38,045 nt of DNA from Chryseobacterium sp. PMSZPI (GCF_002835665.1 NZ_PIZV01000014.1:1-38045), one strand, 5' to 3'; shown: positions 9,271-18,431, counted from the first letter of the stretch. Made by a program: numbers and translations. Notes: a model not told the origin generated them from the letters alone.

Positions 9271-10362
9271 TTATTCTTCTAAAATATAGTAGGCATTATT
9301 GGCATTCTGTCTCAATAAGTCCCTATGTTTAGCTAAAGCATTGAACAGTGGAAATCTTTTATAAGCTAAACCATGATCTTTAGCAAAATCTTCTATTTCC
9401 TCTGTAATCTCATTGTAATACATATAGCTGTAGTTTGGAAATAAATGATGGGCGACATGGAAATTAAAATTCCCCAATACATTTCTCACAAACCAATTAT
9501 TTTCTTTTAAATCATTAGTGACTTCAAATTGGTGACGAAGCCAGCTGAATGGAAGTCCGCTATCCTTATTCAGTCTTGGGAAGGCATTATCAGGAAGTGG
9601 ATGTAAAGGCAATAAAACAAATAATGCAAAAATGCTTGCCGAAATCACCTGTAAAAACCAAGCTCCTAAAGCTAAACCGATTGATACTTTAAAGAACATA
9701 ACAGGAACTACAATCTGATAAAAAAAGTAAAACAGCTTATAGCTCACCATTTTTAATTTTTCAATAACAGGTATTCTTCCCTGCGTTTTTAAAATAACCC
9801 TTTCTTTATCAAAAAAGTCTCTGAAGTCTCTTATAAACATCCAATTGAACAAATACAACGGATATACTAAGAAGAAAAACTTATGCTGATACTTCTGAAC
9901 TCCTTTTGCTTTAATCCAAGGAACTATTAACAATAAACCACTCTGTTCAATATCCGTATCCCATCCGTCAACATTAGGGTAAGCGTGATGACTTGCGATA
10001 TGTCTTTTTTTCCAGATATAGGAATTAGCTCCTATGAAATCAAAAATGTGTAAAACAATCCAGTTCAGTCTTTTACTTTTATAAATGTTATTATGAGCGG
10101 CTTCATGAATTAAATTTAAATAAATCAACACCAGGAAAATTCCCATAAAAACAAAACTCAATATGTAAACCCAATGTTTCTCTGCATTAAAAACTGCGAA
10201 GAAATATAGACCAACATAGATCAACGGTAGAATAACAGCCTTGATCTGAATGTAAATATCTCTGTTCTCAGAAATCGCCTCTACACGTTGGTTCACTTTC
10301 TTTCTTAATTCATTAAACAATTTGGCATCGTCTGAATCTTTCAAGTAACTCGGCTTTTCCAT
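9271..10362 (-). CDS. membrane fatty acid desaturase
   Basis: A di-iron integral-membrane desaturase of 363 residues. All three histidine boxes are present: HEAAH (86-90), HIASHH (121-126) and HVAHH (302-306). Hydrophobic segments at about 43-84, 160-180 and 208-256 fit two pairs of membrane helices. It resembles the linoleoyl-CoA/delta-type acyl desaturase group, but double-bond position cannot be deduced. Its position is odd: it sits between the two halves of methionine synthase, five bases before the large subunit gene, and 83 bases after the small subunit gene, so it may be co-regulated with methionine synthesis. Confidence 0.9.
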   Translation of the reverse strand: MEKPSYLKDSDDAKLFNELRKKVNQRVEAISENRDIYIQIKAVILPLIYVGLYFFAVFNAEKHWVYILSFVFMGIFLVLIYLNLIHEAAHNNIYKSKRLNWIVLHIFDFIGANSYIWKKRHIASHHAYPNVDGWDTDIEQSGLLLIVPWIKAKGVQKYQHKFFFLVYPLYLFNWMFIRDFRDFFDKERVILKTQGRIPVIEKLKMVSYKLFYFFYQIVVPVMFFKVSIGLALGAWFLQVISASIFALFVLLPLHPLPDNAFPRLNKDSGLPFSWLRHQFEVTNDLKENNWFVRNVLGNFNFHVAHHLFPNYSYMYYNEITEEIEDFAKDHGLAYKRFPLFNALAKHRDLLRQNANNAYYILEE

Positions 10363-10445
10363 TACATTAAATTTTGTGGTTTATTTAAAGATAATATTTA
10401 TAATCCAGCCTACATTCTTGATTTTAATTAAAAAAATCTATCTAA

Positions 10446-11456
10446 TCACACAAATTCTTTCAATTTCCTTGGCTCATATCTTTCTACCAGCTCAGCAATC
10501 GCTTTGATATGTTCGGGAGTTGTACCACAGCATCCACCAATAATATTAATCAATCCCTTTTCTGCATATTCCTTGATCTGTCTCGCCATATCTTCCGGGG
10601 TCTCATCATATTTTCCAAAGGCATTAGGCAATCCTGCATTTGGATATGCTGAGACATAAAATTCTGAATTATGAGCTAATGTTTCAAGATAAGGTGTCAA
10701 CTGATCAGCTCCTAGTGCACAATTGAAACCTACGCTTAATAAGTTTAGGTGGGAAACTGAGATCAGAAATGCTTCTGCAGTCTGCCCGCTCAATGTTCTT
10801 CCTGAAGCATCCGTGATTGTCCCTGAAACCATGATTGGTATTTTAATTCCCCTTTCATCCTGAATTTCATCAATAGCGAATAAAGCTGCCTTAGCATTTA
10901 ATGTATCAAAGATGGTTTCCACCAAAAGAATGTCTGAACCACCGTCTAATAATGCTTCACATTGTTGTTTGTAAGCAACTCTCAATTCTTCGAACGTAAT
11001 GGCTCTGTAACCTGGATCATTCACATCCGGACTTAAACTTGCCGTTCTGTTCGTTGGACCAATAGATCCTGCTACGAATCTTGGCTTAGCCGGATTTTTG
11101 GCAGTATATTCATCACAAACTTTTCTGGCAATCTTTGCTGACTCATAATTTAGATCATATACCAAATCTTCCATATGATAATCTGCCATGGCGATTGTAG
11201 TTCCTGAAAAAGTATTGGTTTCAATAATATCTGCTCCTGCCTCTAAATACTTTTTATGAACTTCTTCAATGGCATGAGGCTGTGTCAAAGAAAGCAGATC
11301 ATTATTTCCTTTTACCGGATGTTCCCAGCCTTTGAAACGCTCTCCACGGTAGTCTTCTTCTTCGAACTTGTATCGTTGAAGCATTGTTCCCATCGCACCA
11401 TCCAGGACGAGGATACGTTCTTTTAGGGCTTTGTTTAGTGATTCTATATTTGTCAT
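10446..11456 (-). CDS. metH: methionine synthase, homocysteine-binding subunit
   Basis: A 336-residue homocysteine S-methyltransferase domain equivalent to the N-terminal module of MetH. Motifs: [20 protein letters not shown] near the start, [43 protein letters not shown] (first zinc cysteine) and [11 protein letters not shown] (the paired zinc cysteines). In full-length MetH this barrel is fused to the folate barrel; here the protein ends at the normal domain boundary. It must act with the 6599-9265 product. An 84-base gap holding a two-hairpin repeat separates it from metZ upstream. Confidence 0.94.
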   Translation of the reverse strand: MTNIESLNKALKERILVLDGAMGTMLQRYKFEEEDYRGERFKGWEHPVKGNNDLLSLTQPHAIEEVHKKYLEAGADIIETNTFSGTTIAMADYHMEDLVYDLNYESAKIARKVCDEYTAKNPAKPRFVAGSIGPTNRTASLSPDVNDPGYRAITFEELRVAYKQQCEALLDGGSDILLVETIFDTLNAKAALFAIDEIQDERGIKIPIMVSGTITDASGRTLSGQTAEAFLISVSHLNLLSVGFNCALGADQLTPYLETLAHNSEFYVSAYPNAGLPNAFGKYDETPEDMARQIKEYAEKGLINIIGGCCGTTPEHIKAIAELVERYEPRKLKEFV

Positions 11457-11486
11457 AGTCTTATGTTGATGAGGATGATAGGGTTT

Positions 11487-11536
11487 GATAGGACTTCGTT
11501 CTATCTTGGGGTTAAATCGCCCCTGTGGGGCTCTTT
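11487..11536. repeat. two-hairpin intergenic repeat, copy A
   Basis: First stem GATAGGAC (11487-11494) / GTTCTATC (11498-11505), then a spacer TTGGGGTTAAATC, then second stem GCCCC (11519-11523) / GGGGC (11527-11531) and CTCTTT. It shares order and sequence with copies at 12825 and 21898. It fills most of the gap between the metZ stop and the start of the homocysteine-binding MetH gene. Confidence 0.8.
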
Positions 11537-11540
11537 GGGG

Positions 11541-12701
11541 TTAATCTAAGGCTTGCTTTAGGTCTGCGATGATGTCGTCTACGTTTTCTAAGCCTACTGA
11601 GCAACGAACTAATCCTGCTGTAATTCCTACTTCATTTCTTTCTTCGTCTGACAGTTTGGAGTGCGTTGTAGATGCCGGATGGGTAACAATCGTTCTTGTA
11701 TCACCTAAATTAGCAGAAAGTGAGCACATTTGTATCTTGTCTAAAAACTTTCTACCACCTTCTATTCCGCCTTTAATTTCAAAAGCAACAATATTCCCTC
11801 CAAGCTTCATTTGCTTTTTGGCGACTTCATAATTTGGATGGGATTTCAGGAATGGATATTTTACCAATTCTACATTAGGATGGTTTTCCAAAAACTCAGC
11901 TACCTTCAATGCATTTTCACAGTGTTTTTCCACACGGATTGCTAAAGTTTCCAAGCTTTTTGATAATACCCATGCATTAAAAGGGGACAATGCAGGTCCT
12001 GTATTTCTTGCGAAAAGATAGATTTCTCTGATCAGGTCTGCTTTTCCTACGGCTATTCCTCCTAAAACTCTTCCCTGCCCATCAATCAACTTCGTTGCAG
12101 AGTGTACAACAACATCTGCACCATATTTGATAGGTTGTTGAAGATAAGGTGTTGCAAAGCAGTTATCTACAATAAAAATAAGGTTATGTTTTTTCGCTAT
12201 TTGTCCGAAAAACTCAAGATCCAGGATTTCAATGGCCGGATTTGTAGGCGTTTCAAGGTATAAGATCTTTGTATTCGGTTTAATATATTGTTCCACATTC
12301 TCAGCATCTTCGGCTTTGAAGTAAGTGGTTTCAATATTCCATTTCGGGAAATATTTGGTAAACAAAGTATGAGTAGAGCCAAAAACCGACTGACAGCTTA
12401 CAATGTGATCTCCTGCACTTAATAATGCGGCAAATGTTGAATAGATGGCTGCCATTCCTGTTGCAAATGCGTAGCCAGCTTCTGCTCCTTCCATTTTTGC
12501 AATCTTCTCCGTAAATTCACTTACGTTCGGATTGGAGAAACGGCTGTATAGGTTCTTAGGTTTTTCTTCAGCAAAGCTTGCTCTCATATCTTCAGCATCC
12601 TGAAAAATAAAACTGGAAGTAAGATATAGTGGTGTGGAATGCTCATCAAACTGAGATCTCTCCGTTTGGGTTCTTATTGCTGATGTTTCGAAATTTTCCA
12701 T
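11541..12701 (-). CDS. metZ: PLP-dependent O-acyl-homoserine sulfhydrylase / Cys-Met metabolism enzyme
   Basis: A 386-residue member of the Cys/Met metabolism PLP family. The N-terminal YSRFSNPNVSEFTEKIAKMEG (51-71) binds the phosphate of the neighbouring subunit's cofactor, and SATKLIDGQG places the Schiff-base lysine at Lys204. The C-terminal region has ANLGDTRTIVTHPASTTHS, typical of sulfhydrylases and cystathionine synthases. Next to metX it most likely converts an activated homoserine with sulfide to homocysteine. Cystathionine gamma-synthase activity cannot be excluded from sequence alone. It is followed and preceded by two-hairpin repeats and has no second SAM riboswitch. Confidence 0.88.
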   Translation of the reverse strand: MENFETSAIRTQTERSQFDEHSTPLYLTSSFIFQDAEDMRASFAEEKPKNLYSRFSNPNVSEFTEKIAKMEGAEAGYAFATGMAAIYSTFAALLSAGDHIVSCQSVFGSTHTLFTKYFPKWNIETTYFKAEDAENVEQYIKPNTKILYLETPTNPAIEILDLEFFGQIAKKHNLIFIVDNCFATPYLQQPIKYGADVVVHSATKLIDGQGRVLGGIAVGKADLIREIYLFARNTGPALSPFNAWVLSKSLETLAIRVEKHCENALKVAEFLENHPNVELVKYPFLKSHPNYEVAKKQMKLGGNIVAFEIKGGIEGGRKFLDKIQMCSLSANLGDTRTIVTHPASTTHSKLSDEERNEVGITAGLVRCSVGLENVDDIIADLKQALD

Positions 12702-12824
12702 ATAGTTTTAATTGATGTACAATGTATCTTTATGATGTTTTTACCAATGTTTAATGACGATGCGTTTATTTTAAATGGGTATATTTATATATAAATGCCG
12801 TGTGATTATTATATTTGGTTGTTT

Positions 12825-12884
12825 GATAGAATTTTATTCTATCCTGGTCTAAATCATCCCTTCGGGATTAGTATCATTTGATAC
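12825..12884. repeat. two-hairpin intergenic repeat, copy C, plus adjacent palindrome
   Basis: Stem GATAGAAT (12825-12832) / ATTCTATC (12836-12843), spacer CTGGTCTAAATC, then ATCCC (12856-12860) / GGGAT (12864-12868). The stems pair perfectly although their sequences differ from copies A and B, so the changes are compensatory. A further palindrome GTATCA TT TGATAC follows at 12871-12884. The whole lies in the 205-base gap between the homoserine dehydrogenase stop and the metZ start. Confidence 0.75.
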
Positions 12885-12906
12885 ATTGTTGATTTATTTT
12901 GTACGA

Positions 12907-14445
12907 TTATTTTGTTTCACTTAGTCTTAAAATATCACCGAATACTCCTCTTGCGGTTACCTGTGCTCCGGCTCCGGCTCCCATGATTACGATTGGATTT
13001 TCACCATAACTTTCTGTGTAGATCTCAAAGATGGAATCTGAACCTTTCAGCTGTCCTAATGCTGAACTTCCCGGTACGGAAACCAGTTTTACATCAAGCT
13101 GTCCTTTTTCTTCCTGTAAATTTCCGTGAAGATCTCCTACATAACGTAATACGTGACCAGGCTCCTGACTTTCTTTGATCTTTTGGTATTCTGCATCCAG
13201 TTCTTCTAATCTTGAAAGGAATTCTGATTTTGAAACCGATAATAAGTTTTCCGGAACCAGGTTTTGAATGTTTATATCTTCAAATTCATTGATTAGGTCT
13301 AATTCTCTGGCTAAAATCAATAGTTTTCTTGCTACGTCATTTCCTGAAAGATCTTCTCTTGGGTCTGGTTCTGTGTAACCTTTCTCTAAAGCTTCATTCA
13401 CGATTGTTGAGAATGTATCATCTCTCAAAGAAAAATTATTGAAAACATAGCTCAATGTTCCGGAGAACACTCCTTTAATCCTTGTGATATTTTCTCCTGA
13501 AAGATGCAGCAACTTAATTGTATCAATCAACGGTAAACCAGCCCCCACATTGGTTTCATAGAGATAACGTCTATTATTTTTATTCAACGTATATCTTAGT
13601 TTACGGTATTCTTCAATAGGAAGTGTGTTGAAAATTTTATTAGAAGAAACCAGATCGAACCCGTTTTCTGCCAAAGCATGATAATTTTTAACAAAATCCT
13701 TACTTGCCGTATTATCTACAACAATAAGGTTCTCCAATTGATTTTCGTTAGAAAAATTGATCAATTCTTCAACATTAGAAGGATTTTCTGCTGTTAAAAC
13801 CTCATCATTCCAATTGGTATCAAATCCTTTTTTGTTAAAGGCTATTTTCTGTGAATTGGCTACTGCAACTACTTTAAGGTCTATTTTTTTACGTCTTTTA
13901 ATTTCTTCCGAAGATTCAAGAACCTGTTCTATTAATGTTTTTCCTACATTACCATGCCCTATAATTGCTAAATGAACGGTTTTTGGCTTCTTAAAGATTT
14001 CAGATTCTATGATGTTCTTTGTCTTTTCATCTTGTGAAGATGTCACTACTATATTCACTCTGTTTTCACCGGCAACCTGATTTAAAAGCAATGGGAAAAC
14101 ATTATTTCTGGCTAGTTCTGCAAAAACTTTATTAAAATCTTCTGCTACAAAACCAATAACAGAAACATTGTTGATACTGTATATCTGAGAAACTTTTCCT
14201 GATCTTCTTTCTGCTTCAAATTCATCGATAAGACAAGCTACTGCTTTTTCCGCATCATTTTCATGAACCAAAATAGAAATTCCATTTTCTATAGCTTGTT
14301 GAGAAATTACCCCTACACTGATACGCGCTAAAGTAAGCGCTTTAAAAATTCGTCCATCAATCCCGATTTCACCTAAGAAATCTTCTCCTTCAAATTTAAC
14401 GATTGATCTATTTTTCAAAAATTTTATTTCGTTAGCATTTTTCAT
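12907..14445 (-). CDS. homoserine dehydrogenase with N-terminal ACT-like regulatory region
   Basis: Reduces aspartate semialdehyde to homoserine with NAD(P)H. The 512-residue protein looks like the regulatory and dehydrogenase parts of a ThrA/MetL aspartokinase-homoserine dehydrogenase without the kinase. Residues 1-150 contain two ACT-like units (SVGVISQQAIENGISILVHE; NNVSVIGFVAEDF). The nucleotide-binding GHGNVG is at 163-168, and the catalytic region holds IKGVFSGTLSYVFNNF and EKGYTEPDPREDLSGNDVAR. It ends with GAGAGAQVTARGVFGDI. The start lies four bases after the metX stop, so the two are co-transcribed under the SAM riboswitch. The ACT part suggests allosteric control, ligand unknown. 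The symbol hom or thrA could both be defended. Confidence 0.93.
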   Translation of the reverse strand: MKNANEIKFLKNRSIVKFEGEDFLGEIGIDGRIFKALTLARISVGVISQQAIENGISILVHENDAEKAVACLIDEFEAERRSGKVSQIYSINNVSVIGFVAEDFNKVFAELARNNVFPLLLNQVAGENRVNIVVTSSQDEKTKNIIESEIFKKPKTVHLAIIGHGNVGKTLIEQVLESSEEIKRRKKIDLKVVAVANSQKIAFNKKGFDTNWNDEVLTAENPSNVEELINFSNENQLENLIVVDNTASKDFVKNYHALAENGFDLVSSNKIFNTLPIEEYRKLRYTLNKNNRRYLYETNVGAGLPLIDTIKLLHLSGENITRIKGVFSGTLSYVFNNFSLRDDTFSTIVNEALEKGYTEPDPREDLSGNDVARKLLILARELDLINEFEDINIQNLVPENLLSVSKSEFLSRLEELDAEYQKIKESQEPGHVLRYVGDLHGNLQEEKGQLDVKLVSVPGSSALGQLKGSDSIFEIYTESYGENPIVIMGAGAGAQVTARGVFGDILRLSETK

Positions 14446-14449
14446 GACT

Positions 14450-15388
14450 CTATAAAATGTTTTTTATGATATTATTTAATTGTTGATATTCCATTAGGAA
14501 GGCATCATGCCCGTGTATAGATTGGATCTCGTGATAAGAAACATTATCCTTTTTCTTCTGTAAGTTTTCAAAGCACATTCGGATTTCAGAAGCGGGAAAG
14601 AATAAATCTGTATCAACGGAGATCATGTGCATTCGTGCCTCTATTTTCTCCAGGACAGATTCTTCAGTGTTAATGTTCATCAGCAGATGATTCATCAGTC
14701 TGTATGCCTTTAAACTAAATCTCTCGTTTAATGCATTACCGTGATAAACCAACCAGTCTTCTGACTCCAGGCGTTGTTTTTCCTGATTGTATGTATTTTG
14801 AAATCTGTCATTGAGTGACTGTGGAGTTCTGTAACACAACATGGCATGAATTCTTGCTTTTTGTAATGGCTTATCTGATGAATTCAATAAAAATTTCTGA
14901 ACCAAACATTGTGCATGCAGCCAATCATGAGTTCTGTAATCACAAGCTATCGGAATAAAAATCTCTGCAAGCTTGGGTTGTTTGGCCAGCATCTCCCAAG
15001 CGATTCCTCCACCTAAAGAACCTCCAATAATGGCATATATATTTTGAATATGTAAAGCTTCCAATCCTTCCAGGAATATATTGGCAATATCTGAAGGAGT
15101 AAAGTCTTCATAATTTTCAATTAAAGTATCATCGTAACCGTTTCCGGGAATATTGAAACACAGAACTGTGTATTTTTTGGTATCGATCACCTGACTCTCA
15201 CCAATCAATTGTTTCCACCAACCTTTGTCTCCGGATACGTTAGAATTTCCGGTAAGTGCATGATTGATCAAAATGATTGGAGCTGTAAACAAGTCTTTCC
15301 CGAAAAGCTCATAGCTTAACGAGATATGATATTCCTTTTGAGAATTTGTCTGATACGAAAGATTAATATAGTTTAGTTCTGTTTTCAA
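14450..15388 (-). CDS. metX: homoserine O-acyltransferase (alpha/beta-hydrolase, MetX type)
   Basis: Activates homoserine, probably with acetyl-CoA, for sulfhydrylation by MetZ. The 312-residue product has NHALTGNSNVSGD and GWW near 42-58, as in MetX. The nucleophile elbow GGSLGGG puts the catalytic Ser at 124. Asp261 in VDTDLFFP and His294 in GHDAF complete the triad. It is somewhat shorter than many MetX proteins. The best start is a TTG at 15386-15388; no in-frame ATG, GTG or other good start lies between it and the riboswitch. Whether the acyl donor is acetyl- or succinyl-CoA cannot be settled by eye. Confidence 0.9.
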   Translation of the reverse strand: MKTELNYINLSYQTNSQKEYHISLSYELFGKDLFTAPIILINHALTGNSNVSGDKGWWKQLIGESQVIDTKKYTVLCFNIPGNGYDDTLIENYEDFTPSDIANIFLEGLEALHIQNIYAIIGGSLGGGIAWEMLAKQPKLAEIFIPIACDYRTHDWLHAQCLVQKFLLNSSDKPLQKARIHAMLCYRTPQSLNDRFQNTYNQEKQRLESEDWLVYHGNALNERFSLKAYRLMNHLLMNINTEESVLEKIEARMHMISVDTDLFFPASEIRMCFENLQKKKDNVSYHEIQSIHGHDAFLMEYQQLNNIIKNIL

Positions 15389-15448
15389 TTCTATTATTTT
15401 AATACAATTGAAAATGCCACAGGAAATGGCTGAAAAGAACTTCAGTGA

Positions 15449-15551
15449 GTTATCTGTCCAAAATTATTTGGTAGAACGTAGCACCTTCTCTGCTTGCGCA
15501 AAGGGTTGCTAAGGTTTCATAGGGTCTAATCCCTCAACCTTTCTTGATAAC
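15449..15551 (-). ncRNA. SAM-I (S-box) riboswitch
   Basis: On the minus strand the closing stem is GTTATC/GATAAC (15546-15551 and 15449-15454). Between them are the classic S-box elements: ATCAAGAAAGG, then TTGAGGGATTAGACCC, ATGAAACCTTAGCAACC, and GGTGCTAC followed by TCTACCAA. It ends 60 bases before the metX start codon. Small downstream hairpins (CTGAA/TTCAG, and GCCA/TGGC at 15416-15430 followed by ATTTT) could be the expression platform, but the mechanism (attenuation or translation block) is not clear from sequence. SAM binding should switch off metX and the genes behind it. Confidence 0.95.
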
Positions 15552-15580
15552 ATTTTCAATATTTGAATGAACGAATGGTG

Positions 15581-15610
15581 CAAAGGTAGTTCTTTTCTTT
15601 TAATTTCAAA
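15581..15610 (-). promoter_or_regulatory. promoter of the metX transcript
   Basis: The minus strand has TACCTTTG (15581-15588), a full match to the Bacteroidota -7 consensus TAnnTTTG, with TTTG (15607-15610) about 21 bases upstream as the -33 element. Transcription would start some 20-25 bases before the riboswitch. The rest of the 353-base gap 15389-15741 is AT-rich and holds only this promoter, the riboswitch and the divergent glucosidase promoter. Confidence 0.75.
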
Positions 15611-15691
15611 AAAAAATTAATTTAATATTTAAAAAATACCGTAAACACAAGTATTTCAGAGCCATATTAAAAATTCTTCAGATGAAAAAAA

Positions 15692-15722
15692 TTGGAATTA
15701 CTTTTCAAAAAAACTAACTTCG
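15692..15722 (+). promoter_or_regulatory. possible promoter of the glucosidase gene
   Basis: TTG at 15692-15694 and TAACTTCG at 15715-15722 (one mismatch to TAnnTTTG), spaced 23 bases, 20 bases before the ATG at 15742. The spacing is similar to other promoters in this window. Confidence 0.4.
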
Positions 15723-15741
15723 TATAGAAAAATGATGATAT

Positions 15742-18357
15742 ATGACCGCCGAAAAACAAAGATTACAAGATACCAAATGGAAAAACTGGGGACCTTATGT
15801 AAGCAACCGGCAGTGGGGAAATGTACGTGAAGACTACAGTCCGAACGGAAATGCCTGGAACTATACCAATCACAATAATGCAGAAAGCTATGCTTACCGA
15901 TGGGGAGAAGAAGGTATAGCCGGTATTTCTGATGTAAAACAGCTCTTCTGTTTTGCCTTTTCATTCTGGAATAAGAAAGATAAAATGATAAAAGAACGAT
16001 TCTTCGGATTGAGTAACCCTCAGGGAAATCATGGTGAAGATATCAAAGAAATCTTTTATTATCTGGACAATACACCTACTCATAGTTATATGAAAATGGT
16101 GTATAAATATCCGATCAATGAGTTTCCTTACGATGAACTTCTTATCGAAAACGGTAGACGCAGTAAGCAGGAACCTGAGTATGAAATTTTTGATACCGGA
16201 ATTTTTGACAATGATGAATATTTTGATATTTTCATTGAATATTGTAAAGCCGATCACAATGATATTTTAACCAGAATAACAATCTGCAACCGTAGTCAAC
16301 ACGATGCTCCTATTGTTGTAATCCCAACTATGTGGTTCAGAAATAACTGGAAATGGGGATATAATACTTATAAAGGAGAAATGAATGCTTCCCAAGATGG
16401 AAGTATCAATATAGGACATGATAGCATTTCCATTAAGAAGCTCTATGCGAGAAACAGAAATGCAACCAGTGTGTTCTGTGATAACGAAACCAATACACAG
16501 AAACTTTACGGAACTCCTCAGGTTGAAAATACTTATTATAAAGATGGTATCAATGATTTTATTATCCATCAAAGCAATACGGTGAATCCTGAAAAAAGAG
16601 GGACTAAAGCTTCTTTCCTGATTGATGAGCTTATCGGAGCAGGACAATCCAAGACTTTTGAATTCAGATTATGTCCGGACGAGACTGACGATCCTTTTGC
16701 TCAGTTTGATGATATCTTTACGATCAGAATAGCGGAAGCCGAGGAATTTTACAATGAAATTCAAAACGACCCCATTAATGAAGATGAAAAGAATGTCCAA
16801 AGACAAGCTTTCGCCGGACTTCTTTGGAATAAACAATTCTATCATTACAATATAGGCAAATGGCTGAAGGGGGATCCTAATTTTGAAGCCCCAAGAAATT
16901 TTAATGATTATGTAAGAAATACAGAGTGGAACCATCTTCACAATAAAGATATTATTTCAATGCCCGATAAATGGGAATATCCATGGTATGCTACCTGGGA
17001 TCTGGCTTTTCATTGCGTTCCATTATCCATCATTGATGCGGAGTTTGCGAAAGGGCAATTGCTTTTATTGACCAAAGAATGGTATATGCATCCCAATGGG
17101 CAGCTTCCGGCTTATGAATGGAATATGAGTGATGTAAATCCACCGGTACATGCATGGTCTTGCTTCCGGGTTTTTAAAATTGATGAAAAAAATAATGGAA
17201 ACCCCGATCTCTTATTCCTTGAAAAAGTTTTCCAAAAGCTCCTTCTTAATTTTACCTGGTGGGTCAACCGAAAGGATAAGAATGGAAAGAATATTTTCGG
17301 AGGCGGATTTCTTGGACTTGATAATATTGGTGCATTTGACCGAAATATGGTTTTAAAAGACGGCCAACATCTTGAACAGGCAGACGGCACAAGCTGGATG
17401 GCAATGTATGCTCTCAACATGATGCGAATTGCCATGGAACTGGCTCAATATTATCAGGTATATGAAGATATGGCTATCAAGTTTTTTGAGCATTATCTTT
17501 ATATCGCGGAAGCAATGGAAAACCTGGGTGAAGGGACGAAAGGTCTATGGAATGAAGAAGACGGATTTTTCTATGACGTTCTTCAGCTTGGAAATGGAGA
17601 TAGTGTATCCTTAAGACTAAGAAGTATCGTGGGATTAATTCCTTTATTCGCTGTAGAAATTGTTGATCATAGATTATTAGAAAAGATGCCGAATTTTCAG
17701 GCCAGAATGGAATGGATCTTAAAAAATAAGCCGGAACTCACAAAACTTGTTTCCCATTGGGATGAAGAAGGACAGGGCAGAAAACACCTTATGAGTATTC
17801 TTCGAAAAAACAGATTGACAAAAGTGTTGAACAGAATGCTGGATGAAAAGGAGTTTTTAAGCTCTTATGGAATCCGTGCCATGTCTAAAGTATATGAGGA
17901 AAATCCGTTTGTATTTTCTGTGCATGGTACAGAAAACATGGTATACTATACTCCTGCGGAAAGCGACAGCAGAATGTTTGGGGGAAACAGTAATTGGCGT
18001 GGGCCGATTTGGTTCCCTATTAATTTTCTGATTGTGGAAAGTTTACAACGTTTTCACTACTATTACGGAAATAGTCTGAAGGTGGAATTTCCGACCGGAA
18101 GCGGTGATAAGAAAAACCTTGATGAAGTGGCCCAAAACATCAGCAAAAGGCTTTGTTCGATATTTTTAAAGGACGAACACGGACAACGGGCTTTTAATGG
18201 AGGTAATCCAAAGTTCAATTATGATGAACATTTCAGAGATTATATCACCTTCTTTGAATATTTCCATGGGGATAATGGACGTGGTGTTGGAGCTTCTCAT
18301 CAAACGGGATGGACGGCTACAGTGGCTAAATTGATAAAACCAAGACTTACCTTCTAA
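15742..18357 (+). CDS. GH63/MGH1-like glucosidase
   Basis: An 871-residue cytosolic-looking protein (no signal peptide) of the bacterial family usually annotated as glucosidase, related to GH63 mannosyl-oligosaccharide glucosidases with an (alpha/alpha)6 barrel. Family features seen: the N-terminal RQWGNVREDYSPNGNAWNY, YRWGEEGIAGISD, the barrel segments WEYPWYATWDLAFHCVPL and LPAYEWNMSDVNPPVHAW, and GGNSNWRGPIWFPINFL near the end, followed by FEYFHGDNGRG and a terminal HQTGWTATVAKLI. Acidic residues in WDLAF and YEWNMSD are candidates for catalysis by analogy. The substrate is unknown. It is a single-gene unit ended by a strong terminator. Confidence 0.88.
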   Translation: MTAEKQRLQDTKWKNWGPYVSNRQWGNVREDYSPNGNAWNYTNHNNAESYAYRWGEEGIAGISDVKQLFCFAFSFWNKKDKMIKERFFGLSNPQGNHGEDIKEIFYYLDNTPTHSYMKMVYKYPINEFPYDELLIENGRRSKQEPEYEIFDTGIFDNDEYFDIFIEYCKADHNDILTRITICNRSQHDAPIVVIPTMWFRNNWKWGYNTYKGEMNASQDGSINIGHDSISIKKLYARNRNATSVFCDNETNTQKLYGTPQVENTYYKDGINDFIIHQSNTVNPEKRGTKASFLIDELIGAGQSKTFEFRLCPDETDDPFAQFDDIFTIRIAEAEEFYNEIQNDPINEDEKNVQRQAFAGLLWNKQFYHYNIGKWLKGDPNFEAPRNFNDYVRNTEWNHLHNKDIISMPDKWEYPWYATWDLAFHCVPLSIIDAEFAKGQLLLLTKEWYMHPNGQLPAYEWNMSDVNPPVHAWSCFRVFKIDEKNNGNPDLLFLEKVFQKLLLNFTWWVNRKDKNGKNIFGGGFLGLDNIGAFDRNMVLKDGQHLEQADGTSWMAMYALNMMRIAMELAQYYQVYEDMAIKFFEHYLYIAEAMENLGEGTKGLWNEEDGFFYDVLQLGNGDSVSLRLRSIVGLIPLFAVEIVDHRLLEKMPNFQARMEWILKNKPELTKLVSHWDEEGQGRKHLMSILRKNRLTKVLNRMLDEKEFLSSYGIRAMSKVYEENPFVFSVHGTENMVYYTPAESDSRMFGGNSNWRGPIWFPINFLIVESLQRFHYYYGNSLKVEFPTGSGDKKNLDEVAQNISKRLCSIFLKDEHGQRAFNGGNPKFNYDEHFRDYITFFEYFHGDNGRGVGASHQTGWTATVAKLIKPRLTF

Positions 18358-18392
18358 TGAACAATGAGTAATAGGTAATGAGTAATAAAAAA

Positions 18393-18420
18393 GCCGGATA
18401 TTTCATCCGGTTTCTTTTTT
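18393..18420 (+). terminator. terminator of the glucosidase gene
   Basis: Stem GCCGGAT (18393-18399) / ATCCGGT (18405-18411) with a short loop, followed by TTTCTTTTTT. It begins 35 bases after the stop codon. The bases before it hold a small GAGTAAT/GGTAAT/GAGTAAT repeat. Confidence 0.88.
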
Positions 18421-18431
18421 GTACACTATAT

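Noticed and set aside
11487..11536. Two-hairpin repeats as ordinary terminators
   Set aside because: On the minus strand neither hairpin is followed by a T-run, and the shared spacer and two-stem order across three loci fit a repeat family better. Some terminator activity is not excluded.
11457..11540. Second SAM riboswitch before the homocysteine-binding MetH gene or metZ
   Set aside because: Neither gap (11457-11540, 12702-12906) has the GAGGGA, GCAACC or GGTGCTA elements; they contain the two-hairpin repeats instead.
16267..17435. Several minus-strand frames of 90-126 codons inside the glucosidase gene
   Set aside because: They are antisense to a well-conserved enzyme and have no motif, start context or neighbours.
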